DNA from: Nitrosopumilales archaeon
GTDB taxonomy: Archaea > Thermoproteota > Nitrososphaeria > Nitrososphaerales > Nitrosopumilaceae
Reading direction: 5' to 3'
DNA length: 8,805 nt
NCBI GenBank assembly: GCA_025350175.1
Contig: JANXYF010000002.1
Location: 1 to 8,805 of the forward strand
Position numbers and translations under genes: made by a program. The notes under the pieces are model-generated. The model was not told the origin of the DNA and did no database searches. It saw nothing but the letters and a program-made list of their open reading frames with translations. Of the stretch, positions 1 to 5,485 are shown in pieces. Each line of letters starts with the position of its first letter. Positions within the stretch are counted from its first letter, which is position 1.

Positions 1-10
1 TTAGGATAAA

Positions 11-1552
11 ATGCCTTTTATAGATGAGAAACTTCTCTATCCAAAGATGCTGGAGACAATTTCTAAATCGCCAATGCAGATAGTAACAAAACACAAATGG
101 CCGGTAGTTTTTGTGCTCGCAGGCTTAATAGTCGGGTTATCTGGATTCACGGCAATACAGGATGCGCATGCTCAATTTGGCCCATTAGGAAATTTAGCAA
201 ATCCTGCTAAAACTAATGAGCTTCACTGTGCTCAGCCGATGATACCTCCGGGTAATGGAACGTTTGGTGGAAGTAATGCACCATGTATAGACACAGGAGA
301 TACCACCTTCATGTACGCAGCAGCAGTCTTCGTCATGATTATGACTCCTGGCGGTGTAGGATTCTTGTATGGAGGTCTTACAAGAAGAAAGCACTCTCTA
401 ACAGTAATTTTACAGGCATTCATGGTCTATGCAATTGTCAGTGTTCAATGGGTAGTCTTTGGATACTCGATAATGTTTGGTCCTTCTGCTGATTCTGTTG
501 GATTTATCGGAAACCTTGACTGGGTAGGCTTGAATAACGTATCGCACAATGCGCCAGCCGATGTATATGCTCCAACTATTCCACACTTAGCCTATGTGAT
601 GTTCCAGCTTATGTTCGCTGCCATCACTCCGTCACTTGCCATAGCTGGTTATGCTGACAGAGTAAAGATGAGTGCATTCTTGATACACATTGTATTGTGG
701 ACCACATTCATCTATGATTTCGTAGGACATGCAAACTGGTCTCTTGCAAGTCAGGGTACCGCGATGGGCTGGTTAGCCAAGATTGGTACAGAAGACTTTG
801 CGGGAGGAACAGTAATTCACATCACCTCAGGATTTGCAGGCTTAGCTACTGCAATGTTCTTGGGAAGAAGAATAGGATATGGTAAAGCACCATTTGAACC
901 ACACTCAATTCCACTTATAATATTGGGTGCATCATTACTTTGGTTTGGATGGTTTGGTTTCAACCCTGGTAGTGCAGGATTTGCTGGTTTCCTAGAAACA
1001 CAAGCATTCCAGAATACCAACATTGCAACTGCGGTTGCAGCAATATGGTGGATGTTCTTAAGCTGGGCACATACAGGAAAGACTAGCGCCATAGGTGCAG
1101 TTAACGGAGCTGTTGCTGGATTAGTAGCAATTACGCCAGCCTCTGGTTTCATTGGAACATGGGCATCAATTATAGTAGGATTTGCATGCGCAACAGTCTG
1201 CTTCTACTGTGTATTAATCAAGAACAGGGCAAGAATAGATGATGCTCTGGATACTTGGGGTGTACACGGAATGGGTGGTGTTGTAGGTGCATTACTTACA
1301 GGTGCATTCAGTGAAGTCAGAATTAACCCATATGCACACAACGGTCTCTTCTTTGGAAACCCAATGCAGTTTGTAATTAACTGTATGGGAGCAGGATTTG
1401 GTGCAGCTTGGTCATTTGGCATGACTTACATCATTTGGAGAATCCAAGATGCAATTTGGCCAGGTGGAGTTAGAGTAACACCAAAGGAAGAAGAAGTCGG
1501 ATTGGACATATCTCAAGTCGGCGAACACGCGTACTCTGGATTCGCAGAGTAA
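11..1552 (+). CDS. amt: Ammonium transporter, Amt/MEP/Rh family
   Basis: Membrane channel or transporter for ammonium, supplying or scavenging the substrate of the nearby AMO. Family signatures are clear: a first core helix with a TPGxGFLYGGL-type motif (about residues 100-123), AGYADRVKMSAF, the DFAGGTVIHITSG block with the first pore histidine (H270), GWFGFNPGSA, and the DTWGVHGMGG block with the second pore histidine (H419). About eleven core helices are expected, and the acidic tail EEEVGLDISQVGEHAY is typical. A signal peptide precedes the core: KHKW, a hydrophobic stretch at 31-49, and likely cleavage after AHA (residue 54), as in E. coli AmtB. The start is uncertain. ATG at 11 gives the longest form; ATG at 47 lies 27 bp after a TATA-like TTTTATAG (16-23), matching the leaderless spacing of the amo genes; ATG at 74 would give the most compact signal peptide. 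A C/T-rich terminator follows. Family is certain; the start is not. Confidence 0.95.
   Translation: MPFIDEKLLYPKMLETISKSPMQIVTKHKWPVVFVLAGLIVGLSGFTAIQDAHAQFGPLGNLANPAKTNELHCAQPMIPPGNGTFGGSNAPCIDTGDTTFMYAAAVFVMIMTPGGVGFLYGGLTRRKHSLTVILQAFMVYAIVSVQWVVFGYSIMFGPSADSVGFIGNLDWVGLNNVSHNAPADVYAPTIPHLAYVMFQLMFAAITPSLAIAGYADRVKMSAFLIHIVLWTTFIYDFVGHANWSLASQGTAMGWLAKIGTEDFAGGTVIHITSGFAGLATAMFLGRRIGYGKAPFEPHSIPLIILGASLLWFGWFGFNPGSAGFAGFLETQAFQNTNIATAVAAIWWMFLSWAHTGKTSAIGAVNGAVAGLVAITPASGFIGTWASIIVGFACATVCFYCVLIKNRARIDDALDTWGVHGMGGVVGALLTGAFSEVRINPYAHNGLFFGNPMQFVINCMGAGFGAAWSFGMTYIIWRIQDAIWPGGVRVTPKEEEVGLDISQVGEHAYSGFAE
16..23 (+). promoter_or_regulatory. Possible TATA box for amt, if translation starts at ATG 47
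   Basis: TTTTATAG, centred about 27 bp before the in-frame ATG at 47. This is the same TATA-to-start spacing seen before amoC, amoX and amoA. If it is real, the transcript is leaderless and the first 12 codons from ATG 11 are not translated. The window begins too close to ATG 11 to see a promoter for the longer form. Confidence 0.35.
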
Positions 1553-1558
1553 ACTATT

Positions 1559-1585
1559 CCCTCTCTTTTCATTTTTCTGTTTTGC
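1559..1585 (+). terminator. C/T-rich terminator after amt
   Basis: Begins 7 bases after the amt stop. It is a pyrimidine run, CCCTCTCTTTTCATTTT followed by more T, with no stem-loop, as expected for archaeal oligo-T termination. The first 17 bases are repeated exactly in the amoB 3' region (3494-3510, minus strand). Confidence 0.65.
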
Positions 1586-1626
1586 AAGTCACACTTAATT
1601 GATTATTTTTTCTAAATTGAGAAACA

Positions 1627-1634
1627 GTAAATAG
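1627..1634 (+). promoter_or_regulatory. TATA box for the 68-aa membrane protein gene
   Basis: GTAAATAG, centred about 28 bp before ATG 1659, consistent with a leaderless mRNA. It lies after the amt terminator, so the small gene is probably transcribed on its own. Confidence 0.4.
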
Positions 1635-1658
1635 ATGTCAATTTACCAAACTTTGTAA

Positions 1659-1865
1659 ATGGTAGATAGGTGGATAGCTTTTGTTATACTACAATTTGTT
1701 AGTGCGACCTTGGGATTTGGTTTTTGGTATTTTGTTGATCATAGTTTCATCTTTCTAATGGTGGGGGGACTCTTCTTTACACTTGGTACATTTGGTGCCA
1801 CACGATGGGGCTTTGACAAATGGAGAAGTAAAAACAAACCAAGAAAACGAGAAAAGAAACGATAA
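1659..1865 (+). CDS. Small membrane protein, two helices with a basic tail (unknown function)
   Basis: A 68-residue protein with no family that I recognise. Two hydrophobic segments are visible, residues about 5-27 (WIAFVILQFVSATLGFGFWYF) and 30-49 (FIFLMVGGLFFTLGTFGA), followed by a strongly basic tail from about residue 52 that is rich in Lys and Arg, so the C-terminus is probably cytoplasmic. The ATG start has a TATA-like element 28 bp upstream. It sits alone between amt and a DUF1080-like gene, with T-rich sequence after the stop (1866-1905). Its composition (rich in F, G and W) and predicted topology look like a real small membrane protein rather than a chance frame. A role as an accessory of Amt or AMO is possible only on grounds of position. 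Confidence 0.7.
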   Translation: MVDRWIAFVILQFVSATLGFGFWYFVDHSFIFLMVGGLFFTLGTFGATRWGFDKWRSKNKPRKREKKR

Positions 1866-1903
1866 TTTTATTTTCCTGACGTTTGAATTTTTTATTTTCA
1901 TAT
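1866..1903 (+). terminator. T-rich terminator after the 68-aa gene
   Basis: Several T runs (TTTTATTTT, then a six-T run followed by ATTTT) directly follow the stop codon at 1865, without a strong hairpin. This is the usual look of archaeal termination. Confidence 0.45.
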
Positions 1904-1910
1904 AATGGTA

Positions 1911-1920
1911 TCTTTATATC
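1911..1920 (+). promoter_or_regulatory. TATA box for the DUF1080-like gene
   Basis: CTTTATATC-type element centred about 37 bp before the TTG start at 1953. This would give a short leader of roughly ten bases instead of a strictly leaderless mRNA. Confidence 0.45.
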
Positions 1921-1952
1921 AATCACAATTTGCACTCTACCTGTAGATATTC

Positions 1953-2642
1953 TTGTCAGCAAAAAAACAGCCATTTAGTAAAAAGAAACGTCTTGCAGTC
2001 TTTGCTATAATTACAATGATTGGAATATCATATGCGTTTTATAATTCACAAATTAATTCTGGCTTTAAACATTCGATGACAATTAACTTTGATTCATATC
2101 AAAATGGGACAGTCCCAGAAGGTTTTGCAGATGGATCAATTGACCACAAGTTTTCTTGGATGGTACGAGCAGAACCTAGTGCACCATCTTTACCAAATGT
2201 GATGCAAAGAGTACCTGTCAATGATTCATCATCTGACTATCACTATCAACTAATTCCAAATTCACCAACTGTTGATACTGAAAATGTTACCATGAGTTTT
2301 AAAATTGTATCAGGCAGCCAAGCCAAATCTGCCGGCATGATTCTTAGATTCATTGACACAAAACATTACTTTGTTTTGATGGCAGATTCGGATAAAAACA
2401 GGCTCTCTTTATGCAAAGATACACCTGACTTTCTGATATGCAACTATGACAAGACTGTAACAATTGCCCCAGGGCAGTGGCATACACTAAAGGCACTAAT
2501 CTCTTCACAAGGAATTGCTGCATATCTTGACGGTACGATAATAATACGGGCAAATGATCACAACTATCTGTCTGGTCAAGTTGGAATGTGGACCAAGAAA
2601 GACACTGGTGCATACTTTGACGATGTCAAGGTAGAATACTAG
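1953..2642 (+). CDS. Membrane-anchored DUF1080/LamG-like concanavalin-fold protein
   Basis: A 229-residue protein probably exposed outside the membrane. It has a basic start (SAKKQPFSKKKR), one hydrophobic signal-anchor at about residues 13-30, then a beta-rich domain. That domain resembles the DUF1080 / 3-keto-disaccharide hydrolase-like family: FDSYQNGTVPEGF near the front, AGMILRFIDTKHYFVLMADS in the middle, GQWHTLKALI, AYLDGTIII, and the typical ending GQVGMWTKKDTGAYFDDVKVEY. Such domains often bind or process sugars, but I see no proven catalytic residues and no substrate can be named. It starts with TTG at 1953; an in-frame TAG at 1944 excludes any longer form and no suitable ATG lies near the front. 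Its stop is one base away from the stop of the convergent cupredoxin remnant. Fold assignment is fairly safe; function is open. Confidence 0.8.
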   Translation: MSAKKQPFSKKKRLAVFAIITMIGISYAFYNSQINSGFKHSMTINFDSYQNGTVPEGFADGSIDHKFSWMVRAEPSAPSLPNVMQRVPVNDSSSDYHYQLIPNSPTVDTENVTMSFKIVSGSQAKSAGMILRFIDTKHYFVLMADSDKNRLSLCKDTPDFLICNYDKTVTIAPGQWHTLKALISSQGIAAYLDGTIIIRANDHNYLSGQVGMWTKKDTGAYFDDVKVEY

Positions 2643-2643
2643 A

Positions 2644-3113
2644 TTATCTTGTACACCACCAGTCTGAAAAAAATGACTGTTGGAGTTTTACAAAATTGGA
2701 GTTTGTTGGAGAATCTACTATAACTACACCTTGGGAATATGTATTGATGCTGTCATAGTATGGAAACGCACCATTTCTATCAAATTGATGTGAAAATGTT
2801 CCATGTGAAAAAATTACTGGACTTGAAAACCAACCATCTGGACCATGCTGTCCACTACCACTAATTATCATGTGATTTACTGTATCCAAGTTTACCCAAG
2901 TAACAGTGCCCCTTTTGGGATTGTAATCTGACATGGGATGAAACAAGAGCCCTGTCCACACCCTGTGATGAAAATAGCATGTGTCTTACTTGTCTGGGTA
3001 TAGGCAAATGTTGAAGGAATTGTACTAGCTAAAACAAGGACAAAACATAATGCAATTATTTGTACAGGTATGCCTTTCACGATGTTATGATATGGACCAA
3101 GTCCTATTAACAT
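2644..3113 (-). pseudogene. Secreted cupredoxin (plastocyanin-like), frameshifted and without copper ligands
   Basis: Two overlapping minus-strand frames together make one blue-copper-like protein. The front part (from ATG 3113) has a signal peptide (IIALCFVLVLASTIPSTFA, cleavage near FAY) and then CFIPCQITIPKG. The rest continues in another frame as TVTWVNLDTVNHMIISG, GPDGWFSSPVIFSHGTFSHQF and a final strand GVVIV. One missing base in the AAAAGGGG run (2909-2916) joins them as ITIPKGGTVTWVN, giving about 156 residues. The C-terminal copper loop, normally C-T-V-H-P-W-M in archaeal relatives, reads D-S-I-N-T-Y-S: Cys, His and Met are all replaced, and only the first His (NHM) is left. It therefore probably cannot hold type 1 copper even if the frame is intact. 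A sequencing error could explain the shift but not the lost ligands. Confidence 0.75.
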
Positions 3114-3142
3114 TACAAATTCGTTTCAAGCCTGATTTTGAA

Positions 3143-3152
3143 ATGATTAAAC
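3143..3152. promoter_or_regulatory. AT-rich core promoter between the divergent cupredoxin remnant and small membrane gene
   Basis: TGATTAAACT reads as a TATA-like TTTAATCA on the minus strand, about 34 bp before ATG 3113 of the cupredoxin remnant. On the plus strand it is also the strongest AT element before the small membrane gene. It could serve either direction. Confidence 0.3.
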
Positions 3153-3189
3153 TTGAACACTAAAATTGCAAGCAACTTTTCATTATTCT

Positions 3190-3468
3190 ATGACACTAGA
3201 TGACAAAGCCGAAAAATTTCTCAAGACTCAGATGATACTTGCCGTAATACCTACATTTGTTACTCAAATATTTGCATTTTATAGAATACGAAAACTAGTC
3301 TATGGGATAATAATTGAAGTGCTAATATTTTTTGTAGACTTGGTAATACAGATGAGTATTTCGTGGCCATTTGGAATGATTATTTCATTGCCAATATCAG
3401 TTCTAACTCCTCTTTACTTTATTCGAAAGTGGACTTTGGAATTTAATAAAGTCAGGGGCATGTTCTAA
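3190..3468 (+). CDS. Small membrane protein, about three helices (unknown function)
   Basis: I do not recognise a family. From ATG 3190 the product is 92 residues; a TTG at 3166 would add eight (MQATFHYS). I prefer the ATG because MTLDDKAEKFLKTQ makes a natural polar, amphipathic start and a TATA-like element near 3144-3152 is too close to TTG 3166. Three hydrophobic segments are visible: MILAVIPTFVTQIFAFY, VYGIIIEVLIFFVDLVIQM and FGMIISLPISVLTPLYFI, separated by basic residues (YRIRK, then RKW), with a basic end. It lies just downstream of amoB in a convergent arrangement, its stop 53 bp from the amoB stop. Position alone makes it a candidate AMO-associated membrane protein, and nothing in the sequence proves that. 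Confidence 0.65.
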   Translation: MTLDDKAEKFLKTQMILAVIPTFVTQIFAFYRIRKLVYGIIIEVLIFFVDLVIQMSISWPFGMIISLPISVLTPLYFIRKWTLEFNKVRGMF

Positions 3469-3488
3469 ATAGTTTATACTGAATCAAA

Positions 3489-3519
3489 GTAATAAAATGA
3501 AAAGAGAGGGGGTGATTGT
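3489..3519 (-). terminator. C/T-rich terminator after amoB
   Basis: On the minus strand, directly after the amoB stop, the sequence reads A-rich spacer, CACCCCCTCTCTTTTCATTTT and ATT. It is the same pyrimidine design as after amt, with 17 identical bases (3494-3510). It lies between convergent genes and no stem-loop is needed. Confidence 0.6.
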
Positions 3520-3521
3520 TT

Positions 3522-4088
3522 TTAAATCACTTGCCAAGGTCTTGTAGCGAAAGTAATCGCATATCCAACTGCTATCACTATTGATTGATAGGCCACATTT
3601 ACATATGGAATTGGTTTTACGATTGGGTCGCCTGTTACCACGACTGTTTGTCCTGGACCTAGACCTGGACCGATGCTTGCTATGTTAAGCTGTGTGTGCA
3701 TGTGATATACTGCTGGTTCGAGTGCCTTGATGGTTAGTGTGTATGGAACTACTCCGTTAGCTGGTATTGTAATTACGTTACCAGGTGGATCTCTTGCCAT
3801 AATTTCCCATCTATTACCAGCGTTTGGTGAATCACCGTAAACGGTGTACCATCCTCGCATGTCTCTATTTACAAGACTTACGAATTTGCCAGATACAGTC
3901 AAAGTGTCTCCTGTATGAACAGATTGTTTTGACCAAGTCTCACCATCTATTCTTACGAAACGACTCTGTAGTTGTGCCTGGACACCATGTGCTTCAGCAT
4001 GTTGGAACATTTGTGCCATTGATGGTCCAACTGCTCCAAGTGCTACTATCACACTTATTGCAGCCACAATAAACTTCTTATCGACCAT
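3522..4088 (-). CDS. amoB: Ammonia monooxygenase subunit B (archaeal, single cupredoxin domain)
   Basis: Extracytoplasmic copper subunit of AMO, the enzyme oxidising ammonia to hydroxylamine. The protein is 188 residues from ATG 4088, the usual archaeal length. A signal peptide (KKFIVAAISVIVALGAVGPSMA) ends at AEA, so the mature chain begins with H34 (HGVQAQ). By homology with PmoB, where the N-terminal His plus an HxH pair bind CuB, the ligands here are H34, H129 and H131 (YHMHTQ). A beta-sandwich domain (about 35-155) includes RGWYTVYGDSPNAGNRWEI and GPGLGPGQTVVVTGDP. One C-terminal helix (about 163-181) anchors it; the second soluble domain of bacterial AmoB/PmoB is absent, as normal in archaea. 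The frame is open upstream to an ATG at 4172, but that extension is rejected because a TATA box lies inside it. It is transcribed away from amoC. Confidence 0.97.
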   Translation of the reverse strand: MVDKKFIVAAISVIVALGAVGPSMAQMFQHAEAHGVQAQLQSRFVRIDGETWSKQSVHTGDTLTVSGKFVSLVNRDMRGWYTVYGDSPNAGNRWEIMARDPPGNVITIPANGVVPYTLTIKALEPAVYHMHTQLNIASIGPGLGPGQTVVVTGDPIVKPIPYVNVAYQSIVIAVGYAITFATRPWQVI

Positions 4089-4118
4089 ATTGAACTGAAA
4101 CAAATGAGAAACTACAAC

Positions 4119-4130
4119 GATATATATTTT
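4119..4130 (-). promoter_or_regulatory. TATA box of amoB
   Basis: On the minus strand AAAATATATATC, the strongest TATA element in the window, centred about 37 bp before the amoB ATG at 4088. Initiation 25-28 bp downstream leaves a leader of roughly ten bases. It lies inside the possible upstream extension of the amoB frame and argues against that longer start. Confidence 0.65.
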
Positions 4131-4165
4131 GCCCTGCCTGATCCAATTAACAATAGTACATGTGT

Positions 4166-4194
4166 ATAACATCCATGTTAATCATGGATAACAT
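4166..4194. promoter_or_regulatory. Nested palindromes and direct repeats in the amoB-amoC divergent region (possible operator)
   Basis: Two overlapping inverted repeats are visible: TAACAT-CC-ATGTTA (4167-4180) and ATCCATG-TTAAT-CATGGAT (4171-4189). The seven-base ATAACAT also occurs directly repeated at 4166-4172 and 4188-4194, start-to-start 22 bp, about two helical turns. It sits about 40-70 bp upstream of the amoB TATA box and about 120 bp upstream of the amoC TATA box, where a regulator could act on both. Such symmetry is typical of dimeric DNA-binding proteins. No specific regulator can be named. Confidence 0.45.
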
Positions 4195-4310
4195 GATTTT
4201 TAGTGTATGATTATTACAATATTATGTCTTAATTTTAAGTATTATTGATATTGTTTTGGGTCTAAAAATATGAGAATTATATTTGATCTTATAGAAATTA
4301 TAACTTATGG

Positions 4311-4319
4311 TTTAAATAA
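4311..4319 (+). promoter_or_regulatory. TATA box of amoC
   Basis: TTTAAATAA centred about 26 bp before the ATG at 4341. That spacing puts the transcription start at or next to the start codon, so a leaderless mRNA is expected. Confidence 0.65.
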
Positions 4320-4340
4320 CTATCAACCATTCAACACTCC

Positions 4341-4904
4341 ATGGCACAAATGCCCGCACTAATTCCAAAAGAAGTCGAAATCCAGAGACTGAAAAAGATC
4401 TGGCTTATCGTCATCGCATTGGGATCTATTGCAGCATCAGTAGAGGTTGATAACTTCGTAGACGGATCTTTACACCAGACATCAATCAGAGATAGTGCCT
4501 TCACACCAGCACACTGGTGGTTATACAGCCACTTCATTGCTCTTCCAGTCGGTTGGGGAATGGTAGCTGTTTATGACAGAAAGGTACCAATTCTGAGAGG
4601 TCCAAACAACTCAATGAACACAGGTCTTAAGATGACCATCCTTGGTTACTTGGCAACAATGTTTACCATTGGTGTTAATGAGATGTGGCACTTCTGGTAT
4701 GTAGAGGAGATCTTTGCAGTTCCAAACCACTGGATGTTTAACATGGGTGTCGTCGTTGCTTTCATGGGCGCACTTGCCTATGTAGTAAGAGTATACGCAC
4801 GACTCGTAGAACTTGGAGCAGAAACCCCAGGAGAGAACCCATATGTTGCAGAAATGTACAAGATGGCCCTCGAAGGCAAATTGTACAGTAGATCAATCCC
4901 ATAA
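4341..4904 (+). CDS. amoC: Ammonia monooxygenase subunit C (archaeal)
   Basis: Integral membrane subunit of AMO, 187 residues, the normal archaeal length, recognised along its whole length (MAQMPALIPKEVEIQRLKKIW at the front, GENPYVAEMYKMALEGKLYSRSIP at the end). Metal ligand patterns match those of PmoC: D41-x3-H45-x12-H58 for the CuC site, and N113-x3-H117-x12-H130 resembling the CuD set (Asn-x3-His and a later His). Hydrophobic helices lie near residues 19-34, 58-78, 96-113 and 130-153. It is the first gene of the rightward group amoC-amoX-amoA and divergent from amoB. A TATA box 26 bp before ATG predicts a leaderless message, and a hairpin plus T run after the stop suggests that it can be transcribed singly. 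Nothing is missing or truncated. Confidence 0.97.
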   Translation: MAQMPALIPKEVEIQRLKKIWLIVIALGSIAASVEVDNFVDGSLHQTSIRDSAFTPAHWWLYSHFIALPVGWGMVAVYDRKVPILRGPNNSMNTGLKMTILGYLATMFTIGVNEMWHFWYVEEIFAVPNHWMFNMGVVVAFMGALAYVVRVYARLVELGAETPGENPYVAEMYKMALEGKLYSRSIP

Positions 4905-4905
4905 A

Positions 4906-4940
4906 CGCGCAAAAGCGCATCTTTTATTATTTTTCTCAAG
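4906..4940 (+). terminator. Hairpin plus T-rich terminator after amoC
   Basis: GCGC-AAAA-GCGC (4907-4918) forms a short G/C stem with a four-base loop right after the stop codon, followed by CTTTTATTATTTTTCTC. It is the only amo gene here with a stem-loop in front of its T run. Confidence 0.6.
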
Positions 4941-4979
4941 CGATCAAACTAACGTGAGTTGTACAATATCTTGGGAAAA

Positions 4980-4989
4980 GATTTAAAAG
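4980..4989 (+). promoter_or_regulatory. TATA box of amoX
   Basis: GATTTAAAAG centred about 28 bp before the ATG at 5013. It gives amoX its own leaderless transcript, downstream of the amoC terminator. Confidence 0.6.
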
Positions 4990-5012
4990 CATACGATTAT
5001 CATTAAATCCAA

Positions 5013-5375
5013 ATGACCTTACCAAAAGGATTCGGTTCTGGTGGCGGAGCTTCAAGTTCCGACGTAAGCAAAATGATAGGACGACGTGTAGAAGATCACT
5101 TCGGAATTATCACAGCTTTCTTCCTCGCATTATGGGGAGGCACATGGGCCGGAATAGCAGTTGCTGTAGTATACTATCCTTGGGCATATCCACCGCCAAG
5201 CGCACACTTTGCATTAACTTGCCTTACAATCATCGAGGCAATTGGTTACATGTTCTGTGTAAAAGTGGTTACTGAAGGTACCTCAAAAGCGAAGACATAC
5301 AACGGCGCAATCGCTGGCATAATTGCAGCAGTAGCGATCTTAACCATAATTACTGATAGTGTCTTCTTCGGATAG
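5013..5375 (+). CDS. amoX: AmoX, small AMO-associated membrane protein (orf38)
   Basis: A 120-residue membrane protein found with amoA and amoC in ammonia-oxidising archaea and reported as a component of the archaeal AMO complex. The front is Gly/Ser-rich (MTLPKGFGSGGGASSSD), followed by VSKMIGRRVEDHFGIIT and three hydrophobic helices near residues 31-54 (LALWGGTWAGIAVAVVYY), 64-85 and 97-118 (GAIAGIIAAVAILTIITDSVF). A conserved PWAYPPPSAHF loop connects the first two. It has no counterpart in bacterial amoCAB or pmoCAB operons. It lies 108 bp after amoC and 110 bp before amoA with its own TATA box, so it appears independently transcribed. Its exact biochemical role is not readable from the sequence. 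The gene looks intact, with a normal length. Confidence 0.95.
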   Translation: MTLPKGFGSGGGASSSDVSKMIGRRVEDHFGIITAFFLALWGGTWAGIAVAVVYYPWAYPPPSAHFALTCLTIIEAIGYMFCVKVVTEGTSKAKTYNGAIAGIIAAVAILTIITDSVFFG

Positions 5376-5378
5376 ATA

Positions 5379-5402
5379 ATCCTCTTTTATCTTTTATTTT
5401 AT
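5379..5402 (+). terminator. T-rich terminator after amoX
   Basis: CCTCTTTTATCTTTTATTTTATT follows the stop by a few bases, again C/T-rich without an obvious stem. Confidence 0.5.
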
Positions 5403-5452
5403 TACAAACTAACTCTAGTTGAATTTGTCCTGCTGATCTCGCACTTCATAAA

Positions 5453-5462
5453 ATTTTATATA
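5453..5462 (+). promoter_or_regulatory. TATA box of amoA
   Basis: ATTTTATATA centred about 28 bp before the ATG at 5486, predicting a leaderless amoA transcript separate from amoX. Confidence 0.65.
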
Positions 5463-5485
5463 CGTCACTTCATTCATACAATCCA

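Larger units (their letters stand above)
4089..4340. other. Divergent amoB/amoC promoter region
   Basis: 252 bp without a gene, very AT-rich. It holds the amoB TATA box (4119-4130, minus), the nested palindrome (4166-4194), a roughly 100-bp A/T-rich stretch without further obvious symmetry, and the amoC TATA box (4311-4319, plus). I found no RNA gene or small reading frame with coding character here. Confidence 0.7.

Noticed and set aside
817..1152. Open frame of 111 codons on the minus strand inside amt.
   Set aside because: It lies wholly opposite a strongly conserved transporter gene, its product is low-complexity (Ala/Pro/Asn) and it has no promoter; it is a mirror of amt codon bias.
2350..2613. 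Minus-strand open frame inside the DUF1080-like gene.
   Set aside because: The opposite frame has clear family motifs through this whole stretch; the antisense product has none.
2892..2961. Programmed ribosomal frameshifting as the explanation for the split cupredoxin.
   Set aside because: The AAAAGGGG run is slippery-looking, but no stimulatory structure is evident and lost copper ligands favour decay or a base-calling error; kept only as a remote option.
4089..4172. In-frame upstream extension of amoB by 28 residues (start at ATG 4172).
   Set aside because: It contains the amoB TATA box, would put non-signal sequence before a perfect signal peptide, and exceeds the usual archaeal AmoB length.
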